Origin: Oscillospiraceae bacterium
GTDB taxonomy: Bacteria > Bacillota > Clostridia > Oscillospirales > Oscillospiraceae
Assembly: GCA_902775355.1 (NCBI GenBank)
Contig: CACYLY010000014.1
Span: 1-64,000, forward strand
Reading direction: 5' to 3'
DNA: 64,000 nt
The position numbers were made by a program, and so were the translations under genes. Shown here piece after piece: positions 33,891 through 43,457 of this stretch. The notes below the pieces were generated by a model. It was not told the DNA's origin and searched no databases. It was given only the letters and a program-made list of their open reading frames with translations. The number at the start of each line of letters is the position of its first letter. The stretch's first letter is position 1.

Positions 33891-34781
33891 TTGAAGCGCA
33901 GACTCCTGCTGATCGTCAATCCCGCCGCGGGACGCGGCGCATATAAAAAGGACTTCGCCGACGCGCTGAAAGTGCTGGACGACGGAGGCTGCACCCCCAC
34001 CGTCTGCTTCACGGCCGGAACCGGGGACGCAACCCGTCTGGCCCACAGCCTGGGCGCGGATTTTGATCTGCTGGCCTGCATAGGCGGCGACGGCACCCTC
34101 AGCGAGGTCATGGCAGGGCTCATGCAGCTGCAGAACCCGCCCCCGCTGGGCTACATCCCCATGGGCACCTCCAACGACGTGGCGTCGACGCTGGACCTCC
34201 CCAAAAACAACCCCGTCGCCGCCGCCCGCCGGATCCTGGACGGCACGCCGCATCCCTACGATGTGGGCGGCTTCGGAGAGCGGGACTTTTTCGCCTATAT
34301 CGCGGCCTTCGGCGCTTTCACCGAGGTGAGCTACGCCACGCCCCAGAACCAGAAGAAGCTGCTGGGCCATCTGGCCTACGTGCTGCAGGGGGCGGCGCTG
34401 CTGCCCAGGATCGAGGTCTACCCCACCCGGGTGGAGTACGACGGCGGCGTGGTAGAGGAAAACCTGGTCTACGGCAGCATGTCCAACTCCACCTCTGTGG
34501 CGGGCATCGTGCGCCTGCCGGAGGAGATGGTCTCTCTGGGAGACGGCCTGTCCGAGCTTGTACTGGTGAAGGACCCGGGGAACCTGATGGCTCTCAGCGA
34601 ACTGGCGGACAGCGTGCTTTCCCGCCGCTTTGACAGCGACAAGCTGCTGATCCTGCACACCAAAAAAGCCCGCTTCACCTTCGACCGCCCCGTGCCCTGG
34701 ACCCGGGACGGGGAGGCCGGCGGCAACCACCGGCAGATCGAGCTGCGCAACTATGAAGCGCCGATCCGCCTGATCTTTTGA
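33891..34781 (+). CDS. diacylglycerol kinase family lipid kinase
   Basis: The 296-residue protein resembles DgkB/YegS-type lipid kinases. The nucleotide-binding motifs are NPAAGRG (residues ~9-15), CIGGDGTLSEVMAGL and PMGTSNDVASTL. The middle beta-sandwich region (GGFGERDFFAYIAAFGAFTEVSY) is typical. The start is TTG, behind AAAGGAG at seven bases. It phosphorylates membrane diacylglycerol or a related lipid, feeding phosphatidate recycling; the exact substrate cannot be told. Confidence 0.9.
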   Translation: MKRRLLLIVNPAAGRGAYKKDFADALKVLDDGGCTPTVCFTAGTGDATRLAHSLGADFDLLACIGGDGTLSEVMAGLMQLQNPPPLGYIPMGTSNDVASTLDLPKNNPVAAARRILDGTPHPYDVGGFGERDFFAYIAAFGAFTEVSYATPQNQKKLLGHLAYVLQGAALLPRIEVYPTRVEYDGGVVEENLVYGSMSNSTSVAGIVRLPEEMVSLGDGLSELVLVKDPGNLMALSELADSVLSRRFDSDKLLILHTKKARFTFDRPVPWTRDGEAGGNHRQIELRNYEAPIRLIF

Positions 34782-34810
34782 TTGAAAATCACGGCCTTTG
34801 TGGGTATAAT
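34782..34810 (+). promoter_or_regulatory. asnS promoter
   Basis: TTGAAA, 17 bases, TATAAT, beginning at the stop codon of the lipid kinase gene. The leader is ~43 bases, too short for a T-box. Confidence 0.85.
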
Positions 34811-34859
34811 GATAAAAATGACGTGTATCCGTCGGATACAGAGAGAGGAAGTCTGAACC

Positions 34860-36257
<1,398 letters not shown>

Positions 36258-36283
36258 TCTACCGCAAACCGAACAGCGGATGA

Positions 36284-36310
36284 AAAAGGCGGCCCCCGGG
36301 CCGTCTTTTT
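36284..36310 (+). terminator. asnS terminator
   Basis: AAAAAGGCGGCCC / GGGCCGTCTTTTT hairpin with U-rich tail, 26 bases after the stop. Confidence 0.88.
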
Positions 36311-36343
36311 CAAGGTCTTTCTTACATAGATGGAGTGCTTTGC

Positions 36344-37939
36344 ATGAAAGCATTGAAAATCATACTGCTGGTCCTGCTGATCCTGCTGATCCTGGCGCTG
36401 GGACTGCTGATCTGGCAGCGCTTCGCCCCCGGCGGTCTGCTGGCCCCGCCCGCCGTTTCGCCCACGCCGGCCCCGCCGGAGCTGGGGCCGCTGAGCCCGC
36501 CCCCCGCCGGGTCGGGGGAGGATGAGCAGGCCCTTCTGACCCAAGCCTATGCCCGGGTCTGGGACTACGCGGCCACGGGGGAGATGGAGGCCGGCGAGAC
36601 CTCTGCCCGGGTGCCCCTGCGCCTGACCCTGCTGAACGCCGACGCCCTGGCGGGCTCCGGTCTGCGGGAGGAACTGCTGCAGCGCCTGGAGGAAAAGGTG
36701 GCCGCCGCCCGGCGGAGGAGCGAGATCTACGGCGAGGACGGGGCCTACCTGCCCGAGCTGCTGCGGACCTGCTACCGGGAAGCGCTGGAGGCGCGCCTGG
36801 AGCATCTGGAGGACTACCGGGGCGTCTGGGATACGGAGCTGCGCTATGTCTACCGGGAGACGGGCTGGGAGATCCAGAACGGGGAGGCTCTCTATCCCTT
36901 CTTCCCCGACGCGGAGAAGCTCTATGCCGCCGCCACGGCGGAGATGCCCCTGCTGCCGCTGCACTATTCCATCCCGGAGGACGCCCTCTGGGGCAGCGTG
37001 CCGGAGGAGAGCGGCTATCTGATCACCGAGGACCCGGCGGAGGTGGCGGCCCTGCTGGAGCGGCCCGAGGCCAAGGCCCTCATCGGAGACCAGGAACTGC
37101 TGTGGAGGCCGGATCTTCCCTTTGTTTACGGCACCAAGATCCGCTGCTATCTGGACGAGACCATTCTCTGCATCCTCTGGCAGGAGCCGGAAAAGGGCTG
37201 CATGGCCACGATCTCGGAGATCTTCATCGCCGACGGCTCCCAGCTGCGGCGCAAGATCTCCAGCGACGAGCCCTGGAGCCTGTGGTTTGAGCGCACCAGC
37301 GAGTTTGCCCAGAAATCCAACGCCGTCCTGGCCCTCAGCGGGGACTTCTACTACCACGGCCGCGACTGCGGCGTGTCCGTCTACCAGCGGGGGATCGTCC
37401 GCTTCCGGCCCGAGAACGCCGACACCTGCTTCATCACCGCCGGCGGGGACATGCTCTTCCTCTATCGGGGCGCCGGGCTCAACGAGAGTGAAATGCGCCA
37501 GTACATCGAGGACAACGACGTGGTCTTCTCCCTGGCCTTCGGGCCGGTGCTCATCGACGACGGCGTGGACGTAACGCCGGAGTACTATCCCTGGGGCGAG
37601 ATCAAGGACTACTACGCCCGCTGCGCCCTGGGCATGCTGGGGCCCCGGCACTACATGACCATGAACATCAACTGCGACACCACCCGCCCGGAGCTGGACC
37701 ATCTGCCCAGCCTGCGGGACCTGGGGGACGCCGTGGTCAAGCGGGGCTGCTGGAAGGCCTACACCCTGGACGGGGGCCAGACCGCCAGCACCGCCTTTCA
37801 GGGGAAGCTGGTGAATCCGGTGATGTATGGCGTGGAAAAGCCCATCAGCGACATCATCTACTTTGCCTCCGCTCTGCCGGGGGACGAGCCGGAGCCGCCC
37901 GCCGAGGGTGAGGAGGCCGCGGCCGTTCCGGAAGGCTGA
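36344..37939 (+). CDS. membrane-anchored phosphodiester glycosidase-like (NAGPA domain) protein
   Basis: The 531-residue protein has a single N-terminal anchor (residues ~5-25, KIILLVLLILLILALGLLIW) and a Pro-rich linker. A helical region of ~150 residues follows, and then a C-terminal NAGPA/DUF2233-like domain (residues ~265-510). Supporting strings are ALSGDFYYHGRDCGVSVYQRGIVRF, ITAGGDMLFLYRG and SLAFGPVLIDDG. Family members remove GlcNAc from phosphodiesters and are often exported. The ATG at 36344 is preferred for TGGAG eight bases upstream. A degenerate heptad tract begins eleven bases after the stop. Confidence 0.78.
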   Translation: MKALKIILLVLLILLILALGLLIWQRFAPGGLLAPPAVSPTPAPPELGPLSPPPAGSGEDEQALLTQAYARVWDYAATGEMEAGETSARVPLRLTLLNADALAGSGLREELLQRLEEKVAAARRRSEIYGEDGAYLPELLRTCYREALEARLEHLEDYRGVWDTELRYVYRETGWEIQNGEALYPFFPDAEKLYAAATAEMPLLPLHYSIPEDALWGSVPEESGYLITEDPAEVAALLERPEAKALIGDQELLWRPDLPFVYGTKIRCYLDETILCILWQEPEKGCMATISEIFIADGSQLRRKISSDEPWSLWFERTSEFAQKSNAVLALSGDFYYHGRDCGVSVYQRGIVRFRPENADTCFITAGGDMLFLYRGAGLNESEMRQYIEDNDVVFSLAFGPVLIDDGVDVTPEYYPWGEIKDYYARCALGMLGPRHYMTMNINCDTTRPELDHLPSLRDLGDAVVKRGCWKAYTLDGGQTASTAFQGKLVNPVMYGVEKPISDIIYFASALPGDEPEPPAEGEEAAAVPEG

Positions 37940-37950
37940 CGGCGTTTTGA

Positions 37951-38067
37951 GGTTTTAGGTTTTAGGTTTGAGTTCTGGGTTTCGAGTTCTGGGTTCTGAG
38001 TCCTGAGATTTAAGTTTAGCGTTCTGCATTTTTATTTTTTCGTTTTGCGTTTACGTTTTACATTTAT
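37951..38067. repeat. degenerate heptad tandem repeat downstream of the glycosidase-like gene
   Basis: About seventeen 7-base steps can be read in one register (GGTTTTA, GGTTTTA, GGTTTGA, GTTCTGG, GTTTCGA, GTTCTGG, GTTCTGA, GTCCTGA and so on). Non-coding. Confidence 0.8.
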
Positions 38068-38070
38068 TAT

Positions 38071-38117
38071 GAAGACGGAGCGTTCGGTGGGATGATCCCG
38101 CTGAACGCTCCGTCTTC
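38071..38117. terminator. 15-bp perfect inverted repeat
   Basis: GAAGACGGAGCGTTC (38071-38085) pairs with GAACGCTCCGTCTTC (38103-38117) across a 17-base loop. No T-run on the plus strand, so it is either a degraded terminator or a repeat-family hairpin. Confidence 0.6.
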
Positions 38118-38362
38118 GCCGTAGGGGCGACCTTTGGTCGCCCGCCGACCCACGTCCACGCGCCGACCCGCGCCGCACCCGTAGCGCCGAGCATTGCTCG
38201 GCGATCCTTCGCGCTGCCGATTCGTTCCGTTTTTCGCCGACCAATGGTCGGCGCTACGGGAAATCCGCGCCAAGGTCCCGTCCCCCGCCGTAGGGGCGAT
38301 TCACGAATCGCCCGCAGACGTGCCGAAGCGCGAAAGGGAGAAAGCGGGCGGCCGCAAGGGCG
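38118..38362. repeat. REP cluster with 203-bp direct repeat, left copy
   Basis: GTAG-hairpin modules at 38121, 38180 and 38292. The stretch 38159-38361 matches 41164-41366 with four mismatches and no gap. The two copies enclose the DUF262/DUF1524 gene as direct repeats 3,005 bases apart. Confidence 0.85.
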
Positions 38363-38407
38363 TCATTCGGCTCGATGCCGTTATATTTTTTTGTTATCCC
38401 CTTTGTT

Positions 38408-38436
38408 TTGACTTTTTTTGGAGGCCAGTATATACT
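38408..38436 (+). promoter_or_regulatory. promoter of the DUF262/DUF1524 gene
   Basis: TTGACT, 17 bases, TATACT, 39 bases before the ATG. Confidence 0.8.
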
Positions 38437-38474
38437 GATATCATCAAATGAATTGAGTAAGGAAAGATGGACCC

Positions 38475-40820
38475 ATGAACAAAATAGATAAAACTGAATC
38501 CCTTACAAAGATCCTTTCCCACAGACGCTTTACTGTTGACGTTTTTCAGCGAGAATACCGTTGGGGGCGGAAGCAAATTGAGCAGATGCTTTCGGATTTT
38601 CAGGATACTTTTGGAGAGTTCTTTGATCCAAATGATCATGATACTCCTGAAGAAGTCGAGAACTATGGCTACTATTATATGGGCTGCATCATCTGCACAG
38701 GTGGATCCCCCAATAAGATCATTGATGGGCAACAGCGTCTGACATCGCTAACTTTGCTGTTGATATACCTTAATAATCTTCAGGCAGAACAGACTGTACA
38801 GGGATATAGGTCTGTTAAGTTTGAGGACATGATCTATGATGATCATTTTGGGAAAAAGAGCTTTAATATCGATGTTAGCGACCGCCAGCTTTGTCTTGAA
38901 GCGCTCCTTTCAAATAATGTCGCTTATCAGCCTGACAACGAGAGCGCTCAAAACATGATGGAGCGTTATAGGGACATTGCTGATTTGTTTCCTGATGAGC
39001 TTAAAGGCGAAGCTCTGGAATATTTCATTTACTGGCTGAAAGAGAAGGTCCTGCTTCTGGAAATTGATACACCATCAGAGGATGAAGCGCACACAATTTT
39101 TCTCACTATGAATGACCGTGGCCTCAGCTTGAACAGTGCTGAGATGATGAAGGCATATGTAATGCAACAGATCGTCGAGGCTGACAGAGCTTTGGTCAAT
39201 CATCGCTGGCAGGATAATATCAACCGCATCAAAAGCGCTTCTTCCTATGATTCCAGCGGTGTCGTGAACACGGAGGACGTTGAATTCATTTCAACCTGGC
39301 TCCGTGCAAAGTATGCACAGACTCTTCGTGAAGGTAAACGCGGAGCTAATGATGAGGACTTCGAGCTTCTTGGTGAGAAATTCCACACTTGGGTACGCAG
39401 CAACGCGAAGACCAAGATGGGGCTCAATAAATCAAGCGACTATAAGAATCTCATAATGACAGAAATGACCCGTGTGACGGATCTTTATCTGAAGCTGAAA
39501 GAATATGGAACTGTCCTGACGCCTGGATACGAGGAAGTGTTTTTCAACGCCAATCGAGACCTGAACTATCAAACCACCTTGATTATCGCCGCTGTTTGCA
39601 GTGACGATTCTGATGAGGATATTAAGCGGAAGATCCAGATGGTCTCCAAGTTCGTTGATGACTTCGCGTCCATCCGCATCTTCAATTTCAAAAAGGTTAA
39701 CTGGAACACAAACAAGTATCTACTGTTTCGTGTCATGCGCGAGATTCGCAATCAAAACTGCCGCACGGTTGGTATGGTGCTTGTAAGGGCACTTCGCCGT
39801 ATGGATGTGAGCGTTGACGCTATTACCAAATTCAGCCTGAATCAGTTCTCTGGAAGATATATGCTGCATCTGTTGGCTCGTTTTACATCCCATGTGAATA
39901 CCATGATGGGTAATCCCTCGCAGTTTGACATCTATGTTGATCGCAAGCGCAAGGGCAACACCTTCGACATCGAGCACATTCTGCCTAATGATTATGACAG
40001 CTATCAGGATTGCTTTGCGACTGCGGATGAATTCCAAACATACAGGCAGATGATTGGCAACCTGATCATTCTGACGAGAGATAAGAATCGTAGCTATCAG
40101 GATATAAAGTATCAGGAAAAAGTTGAAAAGTATCTCGGCGATAATGTTCTCGCACAGGCTTTGAATGACACTGCATATCACAACAACCCGAAATTTTTAG
40201 CAGTGGCTTCTCAGTACGGTTTTTCTGCTATCCCAAAGTTTACGAAAGATAGTATCAATGATCGCGCCAACATCTATCTGCAGATGGCTGTTGACATCTG
40301 GGATCCAAATGCGATTAAAGATATCGCAGGCGGATGGGAAGATGAAACCGAGAAAGAATTCTTCAAGAACGAAAAGGCTCAGGAGTTTACGGTAGAGTAC
40401 TTCGACAAGAGTTGGCCTGATGCCCTTAAATACGGATTCCTCTCCGCGAACATTGGCGGCTCTGGAAAGTACCTGAAGAACATTCAGGAAGGCGATGTGG
40501 TCTACTGCCATATTGCTGGCTCTGGATTCGTAGGGATCGGTATTTGTACTGCTACCGCTCTTCCGATGAATAAATTTATGGTAAATGTCGATGGCACGAT
40601 GATTCCGATTAACGATGCACAGTGGCTAAAGCCTACGTACAAAGCTGCGCTGAAGGAAGACCAGGAAATCTTCATTCGTGTTGACTGGAAAAGCTATGTT
40701 GAGGATCAAAGTGATGGCTATTGGGAAAAAGGAATGACCTCAATACCTCTCGTTGCATATATGTTAAATGATCCAACAACACATAAGAAAGTTAGACAGC
40801 ATTTCGGGTATAAAGAGTGA
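38475..40820 (+). CDS. DUF262/DUF1524 (GmrSD-like) nuclease with C-terminal PUA/EVE-like domain
   Basis: The 781-residue protein combines domains of modification-dependent type IV restriction enzymes. DUF262 (GmrS-like) occupies residues ~5-330, with FQREYRW (24-30) and the NTP-processing motif IIDGQQRLTSL (82-92). DUF1524 (GmrD-like HNH) lies at ~440-600, with FDIEHILPNDYD (His-containing, ~497) and NLIILTRDKN (~532). From ~638 to 781 a further domain reads LKYGFLSANIGGSGKYLKNI and GDVVYCHIAGSGFVGIGICTATALP. This resembles PUA/EVE-type modified-base readers by pattern only. Codon use is clearly AT-richer than its neighbours and the gene stands alone between repeat blocks, signs of horizontal transfer. 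Defence against phage with modified DNA is inferred from the family. Confidence 0.85.
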   Translation: MNKIDKTESLTKILSHRRFTVDVFQREYRWGRKQIEQMLSDFQDTFGEFFDPNDHDTPEEVENYGYYYMGCIICTGGSPNKIIDGQQRLTSLTLLLIYLNNLQAEQTVQGYRSVKFEDMIYDDHFGKKSFNIDVSDRQLCLEALLSNNVAYQPDNESAQNMMERYRDIADLFPDELKGEALEYFIYWLKEKVLLLEIDTPSEDEAHTIFLTMNDRGLSLNSAEMMKAYVMQQIVEADRALVNHRWQDNINRIKSASSYDSSGVVNTEDVEFISTWLRAKYAQTLREGKRGANDEDFELLGEKFHTWVRSNAKTKMGLNKSSDYKNLIMTEMTRVTDLYLKLKEYGTVLTPGYEEVFFNANRDLNYQTTLIIAAVCSDDSDEDIKRKIQMVSKFVDDFASIRIFNFKKVNWNTNKYLLFRVMREIRNQNCRTVGMVLVRALRRMDVSVDAITKFSLNQFSGRYMLHLLARFTSHVNTMMGNPSQFDIYVDRKRKGNTFDIEHILPNDYDSYQDCFATADEFQTYRQMIGNLIILTRDKNRSYQDIKYQEKVEKYLGDNVLAQALNDTAYHNNPKFLAVASQYGFSAIPKFTKDSINDRANIYLQMAVDIWDPNAIKDIAGGWEDETEKEFFKNEKAQEFTVEYFDKSWPDALKYGFLSANIGGSGKYLKNIQEGDVVYCHIAGSGFVGIGICTATALPMNKFMVNVDGTMIPINDAQWLKPTYKAALKEDQEIFIRVDWKSYVEDQSDGYWEKGMTSIPLVAYMLNDPTTHKKVRQHFGYKE

Positions 40821-40925
40821 CAATTAAACATTGTGCCCGTGAGTTGCCTATAGAAAAGACCGGCTGCATAGACAATTGGACGGAGCTTTTGTCCCACCCG
40901 TCCCGGTACAAGTGAAATATTATAA

Positions 40926-40965
40926 CCAACACCCTGCGGATTCAAATTCATCCGCAGGGTGTTGG
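40926..40965 (+). terminator. terminator after the DUF262 gene; left hairpin of a pair
   Basis: A 15-bp perfect stem CCAACACCCTGCGGA / TCCGCAGGGTGTTGG. A homologous hairpin with the same core recurs at 42062-42103 on the far side of the repeat block. Confidence 0.85.
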
Positions 40966-42061
40966 TTTGCGTTCGGGGGGGCGCATCGTGATGCGCCCCT
41001 ACGGCAGAAATGCGCGTCGTCCCGTTCCTGCCTCCCTCTCTGAGGGTCTTGGGTATGGCGCGAGTTAGACTCCCTCAGCCCCAGTGTGCGCACTGGGGCA
41101 CCCCCCTCTAGGCGAGGGGGGCTTGCGTCGATCCGCGGCGCGATGTGGGCATCGCGCCCTACGCGCGCCGACCCGCGCCGCACCCGTAGCGCCGAGTATT
41201 GCTCGGCGATCCCTCGCGCTGCCGATTCGTTCCGTTTTTCGCCGACCAATGGTCGGCGCTACGGGGGATCCGCGCCAAGGTCCCGTCCCCCGCCGTAGGG
41301 GCGATTCACGAATCGCCCGCAGACGTGCCGAAGCGCGAAAGGGAGAAAGCGGGCGGCCGCAAGGGCCCCGTCCCGCGCCCGTAGCGCCGAGCATCGCTCG
41401 GCGATCCCACATTCTGCAGATCCATCCCGTTTTCGCCGACCAATGGTCGGCGCTACGGGGGTCTGTATCCCCCCGCCCCAGTGTGCGCACTGGGGCACCC
41501 CCTCTATGCGAAGGGGGCTTGCGTCGATCCGCGGCACGATGAGGGCATCGCGCCCTACGCGGTTTCATCCGTCTCGCGCCCGTAGGGGCGACCTTTGGTC
41601 GCCCGCCGATCCGGGACAACGCCGGCCCCGCGCCCGCGCCAACCCGTAGCGCCGAGCATTGCTCGGCGATCCTTCGCGCTGCCGATTCGTTCCGTTTTTC
41701 GCCGACCAATGGTCGGCGCTACGGGGGATCCGCGCCAACATCCCGTCCCCCGCCGTAGGGGCGACTTTTGGTCCCCCGCCGAATACGCGCCAAGGCCTCG
41801 TCCCCGCCGTAGGGGAGGGGCTTGCCCCTCCCGCGTTCCGCGCCGATGTCCGTCCTTCGCCGTAGGGGCCGGCGCCCTCGAAGGCCCGCCGTCTCGCGCC
41901 CACATCCGTCCCACGCCGTAGGGGCGCTTCACGAATCGCCCGCAGACGTGCCAAAGCGCGAAAGGGAGAAAGTGGGCGGCCGCAAGGGCCGCCCCTACAG
42001 CGAGAATGGACACGGGCGGACAATGCTGTGTCCCGTCTGACCTGATCCAATTGAATTCCTG
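40966..42061. repeat. REP block of about 1.1 kb, no gene
   Basis: Only GTAG-hairpin REP modules and related palindromes are seen. Forms include GTAGGGGCGATTCACGAATC, GTAGCGCCGAGCATTGC, the complement of GTAGCGCCGACCATTGG, and GGGGCACCCCCCTCTAGG. The stretch 41164-41366 is the right copy of the 203-bp direct repeat. A third partial copy begins near 41645. Frames running through it (for example MVGEKRNESAAR-type strings) are translations of the repeats. Confidence 0.85.
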
Positions 42062-42103
42062 AAACAACACCCTGCGGGAAAATTCATCCGCAGGGTGTTG
42101 TTT
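42062..42103. terminator. right hairpin of the pair flanking the REP block
   Basis: A 16-bp perfect stem AAACAACACCCTGCGG / CCGCAGGGTGTTGTTT, sharing the CAACACCCTGCGG core with 40926-40965. Confidence 0.82.
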
Positions 42104-42201
42104 ACCGTTCGGGCGGGCGCAAAGTTCAGCGCCCCTACGGCGCGAGAGGACACCTCATCCGTCATTCGGCTCGCGGGAGATCGCCGAATGCCACCTTCTC
42201 C

Positions 42202-42888
42202 TCAAGGAGAAGGCTTTGGAGCGCTCTCACAAGCAGGGGTTTTTTCCAGATACGCCCCTACCGCGTACAGGTCCGGCAAAACCGCCTCGGCCAGGCAGCG
42301 CATTTCCTCGTCCGGGGGCATCAGGTCCGGGACCATCAGCGGCCGCATCCCCGCGGCGGCTGCGGCGCGGACGCCGTTGAAGCTGTCCTCGATCACAAAG
42401 CAGCGCGCCGGCTCCGCGCCCAGACCGGCCGCCGCCCGGAGGAAGATCTCCGGGTCCGGCTTGGAGCGCGTCACCCGGTCGCCGCCGATCACTGCGTCGA
42501 AGAAGCCCAGCAGCCCCGCCTCGTCCAGCTCCTGCCGGACCACAGCGGTCTCGGTGGAGGAGGCCAGGGCCAGGGGCATGCCCTTCTCCCGCAGCGCCTG
42601 CAGAAGCTCCCGCACGCCGGGCTTCTGCGGCAGCCTTCCGCCGCTCCAGCGGCTGCGAAAACGGCGCCGGGCCTCGCCGTCAAAGCGCGCGAAGTCCAGC
42701 GCCGGATAAGCGGCGCGGAAAATCTCCTCCGTGCGGGCCTTGTTGGTGCCCACACAGCGCAGAAAGACCTCTTCTATTTTTTCCAGGCCCTGCTCGGCGG
42801 CCAGCTCCCGCCAGACCGCCAGCACCGCCCGCTCGGAGTCGAAAATCACCCCGTCCATGTCGAAAAGGACGGCAAAATCCGCTCTCAT
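42202..42888 (-). CDS. HAD-superfamily phosphatase (beta-phosphoglucomutase-like)
   Basis: The 228-residue subfamily IA hydrolase has motif I LFDMDGVIFDSE (nucleophile and acid/base Asp), a helical cap (~residues 20-90), motif II ALASST, motif III Lys in RSKPDPEIF and motif IV VIEDSFNGVRAA. Sugar-phosphate phosphatase or mutase activity is typical; the substrate is unknown. It overlaps the upstream GNAT gene by four bases (ATGA), so the two are translationally coupled. A palindromic repeat abuts the 3' end at ~42155-42205. Confidence 0.92.
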   Translation of the reverse strand: MRADFAVLFDMDGVIFDSERAVLAVWRELAAEQGLEKIEEVFLRCVGTNKARTEEIFRAAYPALDFARFDGEARRRFRSRWSGGRLPQKPGVRELLQALREKGMPLALASSTETAVVRQELDEAGLLGFFDAVIGGDRVTRSKPDPEIFLRAAAGLGAEPARCFVIEDSFNGVRAAAAAGMRPLMVPDLMPPDEEMRCLAEAVLPDLYAVGAYLEKTPACESAPKPSP

Positions 42889-43454
42889 GCCCGCGAAATG
42901 TCCACCATCTTGTTCAGCCGCGTGGGTCCCAGCACCCGGGAATAGAAGTCCCGGACCACCCGGTGGATCACCGGCGTCAGGTCCGCGCTGCCCTTCAGGG
43001 GCTTGACCATCAGCTCCGCCGGCGTCCCGCCGAGCTTATAGTCGCAGGGGACCGTCTCGTAGCCGAAGCGGGAGAAAAACTTGCGGAGCTTGCGCAGGGT
43101 GTCCTTGTCCTCGGGGTTGAAGACGGCCAGCTCCGCCATCAGGCCCTGCTTCTCGGCATAGTACTTGTTCACCAGGCGCATGGCCTGAGCGCCCAGGCCC
43201 TTGCCCCGGTACCAGGGCAGCACGGCGAAGTACTTGAGCAGCACGTAGCCGTAGACATTGCGGCAGAGGGTCAGAGCGTAGCCCAGCTCCAGCTTGCTCT
43301 CCTCGTCATAGACGATCAGCAGCTCCGCGTCCCCCTTGGAGATGGCGGTGTGCAGGCCCAGCTTGGGCAGCAGCTCCTTCTCGTCGAAGTCCACCTCAAA
43401 CAGGGTGTAGTAGCGCTCCAGGTCCCGGTGACCGCCTTTTCGTATCTGCAGCAT
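42885..43454 (-). CDS. GNAT-family N-acetyltransferase
   Basis: The 189-residue protein carries the acetyl-CoA-binding motif YFAVLPWYRGKGLGAQAMRLVNKYY (motif A, R/QxxGxG/A form RGKGLG). Upstream strands include AELLIVYDEESKLELGYALTL. The C-terminal third (VKPLKGSADLTPVIHRVVRDFYSR) is an added helical tail. The ribosome site GGAGGG is formed by the end of the ABC exporter gene, four bases away. Acceptor unknown. Confidence 0.88.
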   Translation of the reverse strand: MLQIRKGGHRDLERYYTLFEVDFDEKELLPKLGLHTAISKGDAELLIVYDEESKLELGYALTLCRNVYGYVLLKYFAVLPWYRGKGLGAQAMRLVNKYYAEKQGLMAELAVFNPEDKDTLRKLRKFFSRFGYETVPCDYKLGGTPAELMVKPLKGSADLTPVIHRVVRDFYSRVLGPTRLNKMVDISRA

Positions 43455-43457
43455 GGT

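Noticed and set aside
34811-34859. T-box leader for asnS
   Set aside because: Only about 43 bases lie between the predicted transcript start and the ATG, with no T-box sequence or terminator stem.
40920-42070. Frames beginning MVGEKRNESAAR or similar in the REP block
   Set aside because: The same strings occur wherever the CGCCGACCAATGGTCGGCG module is present; they are repeat translations.
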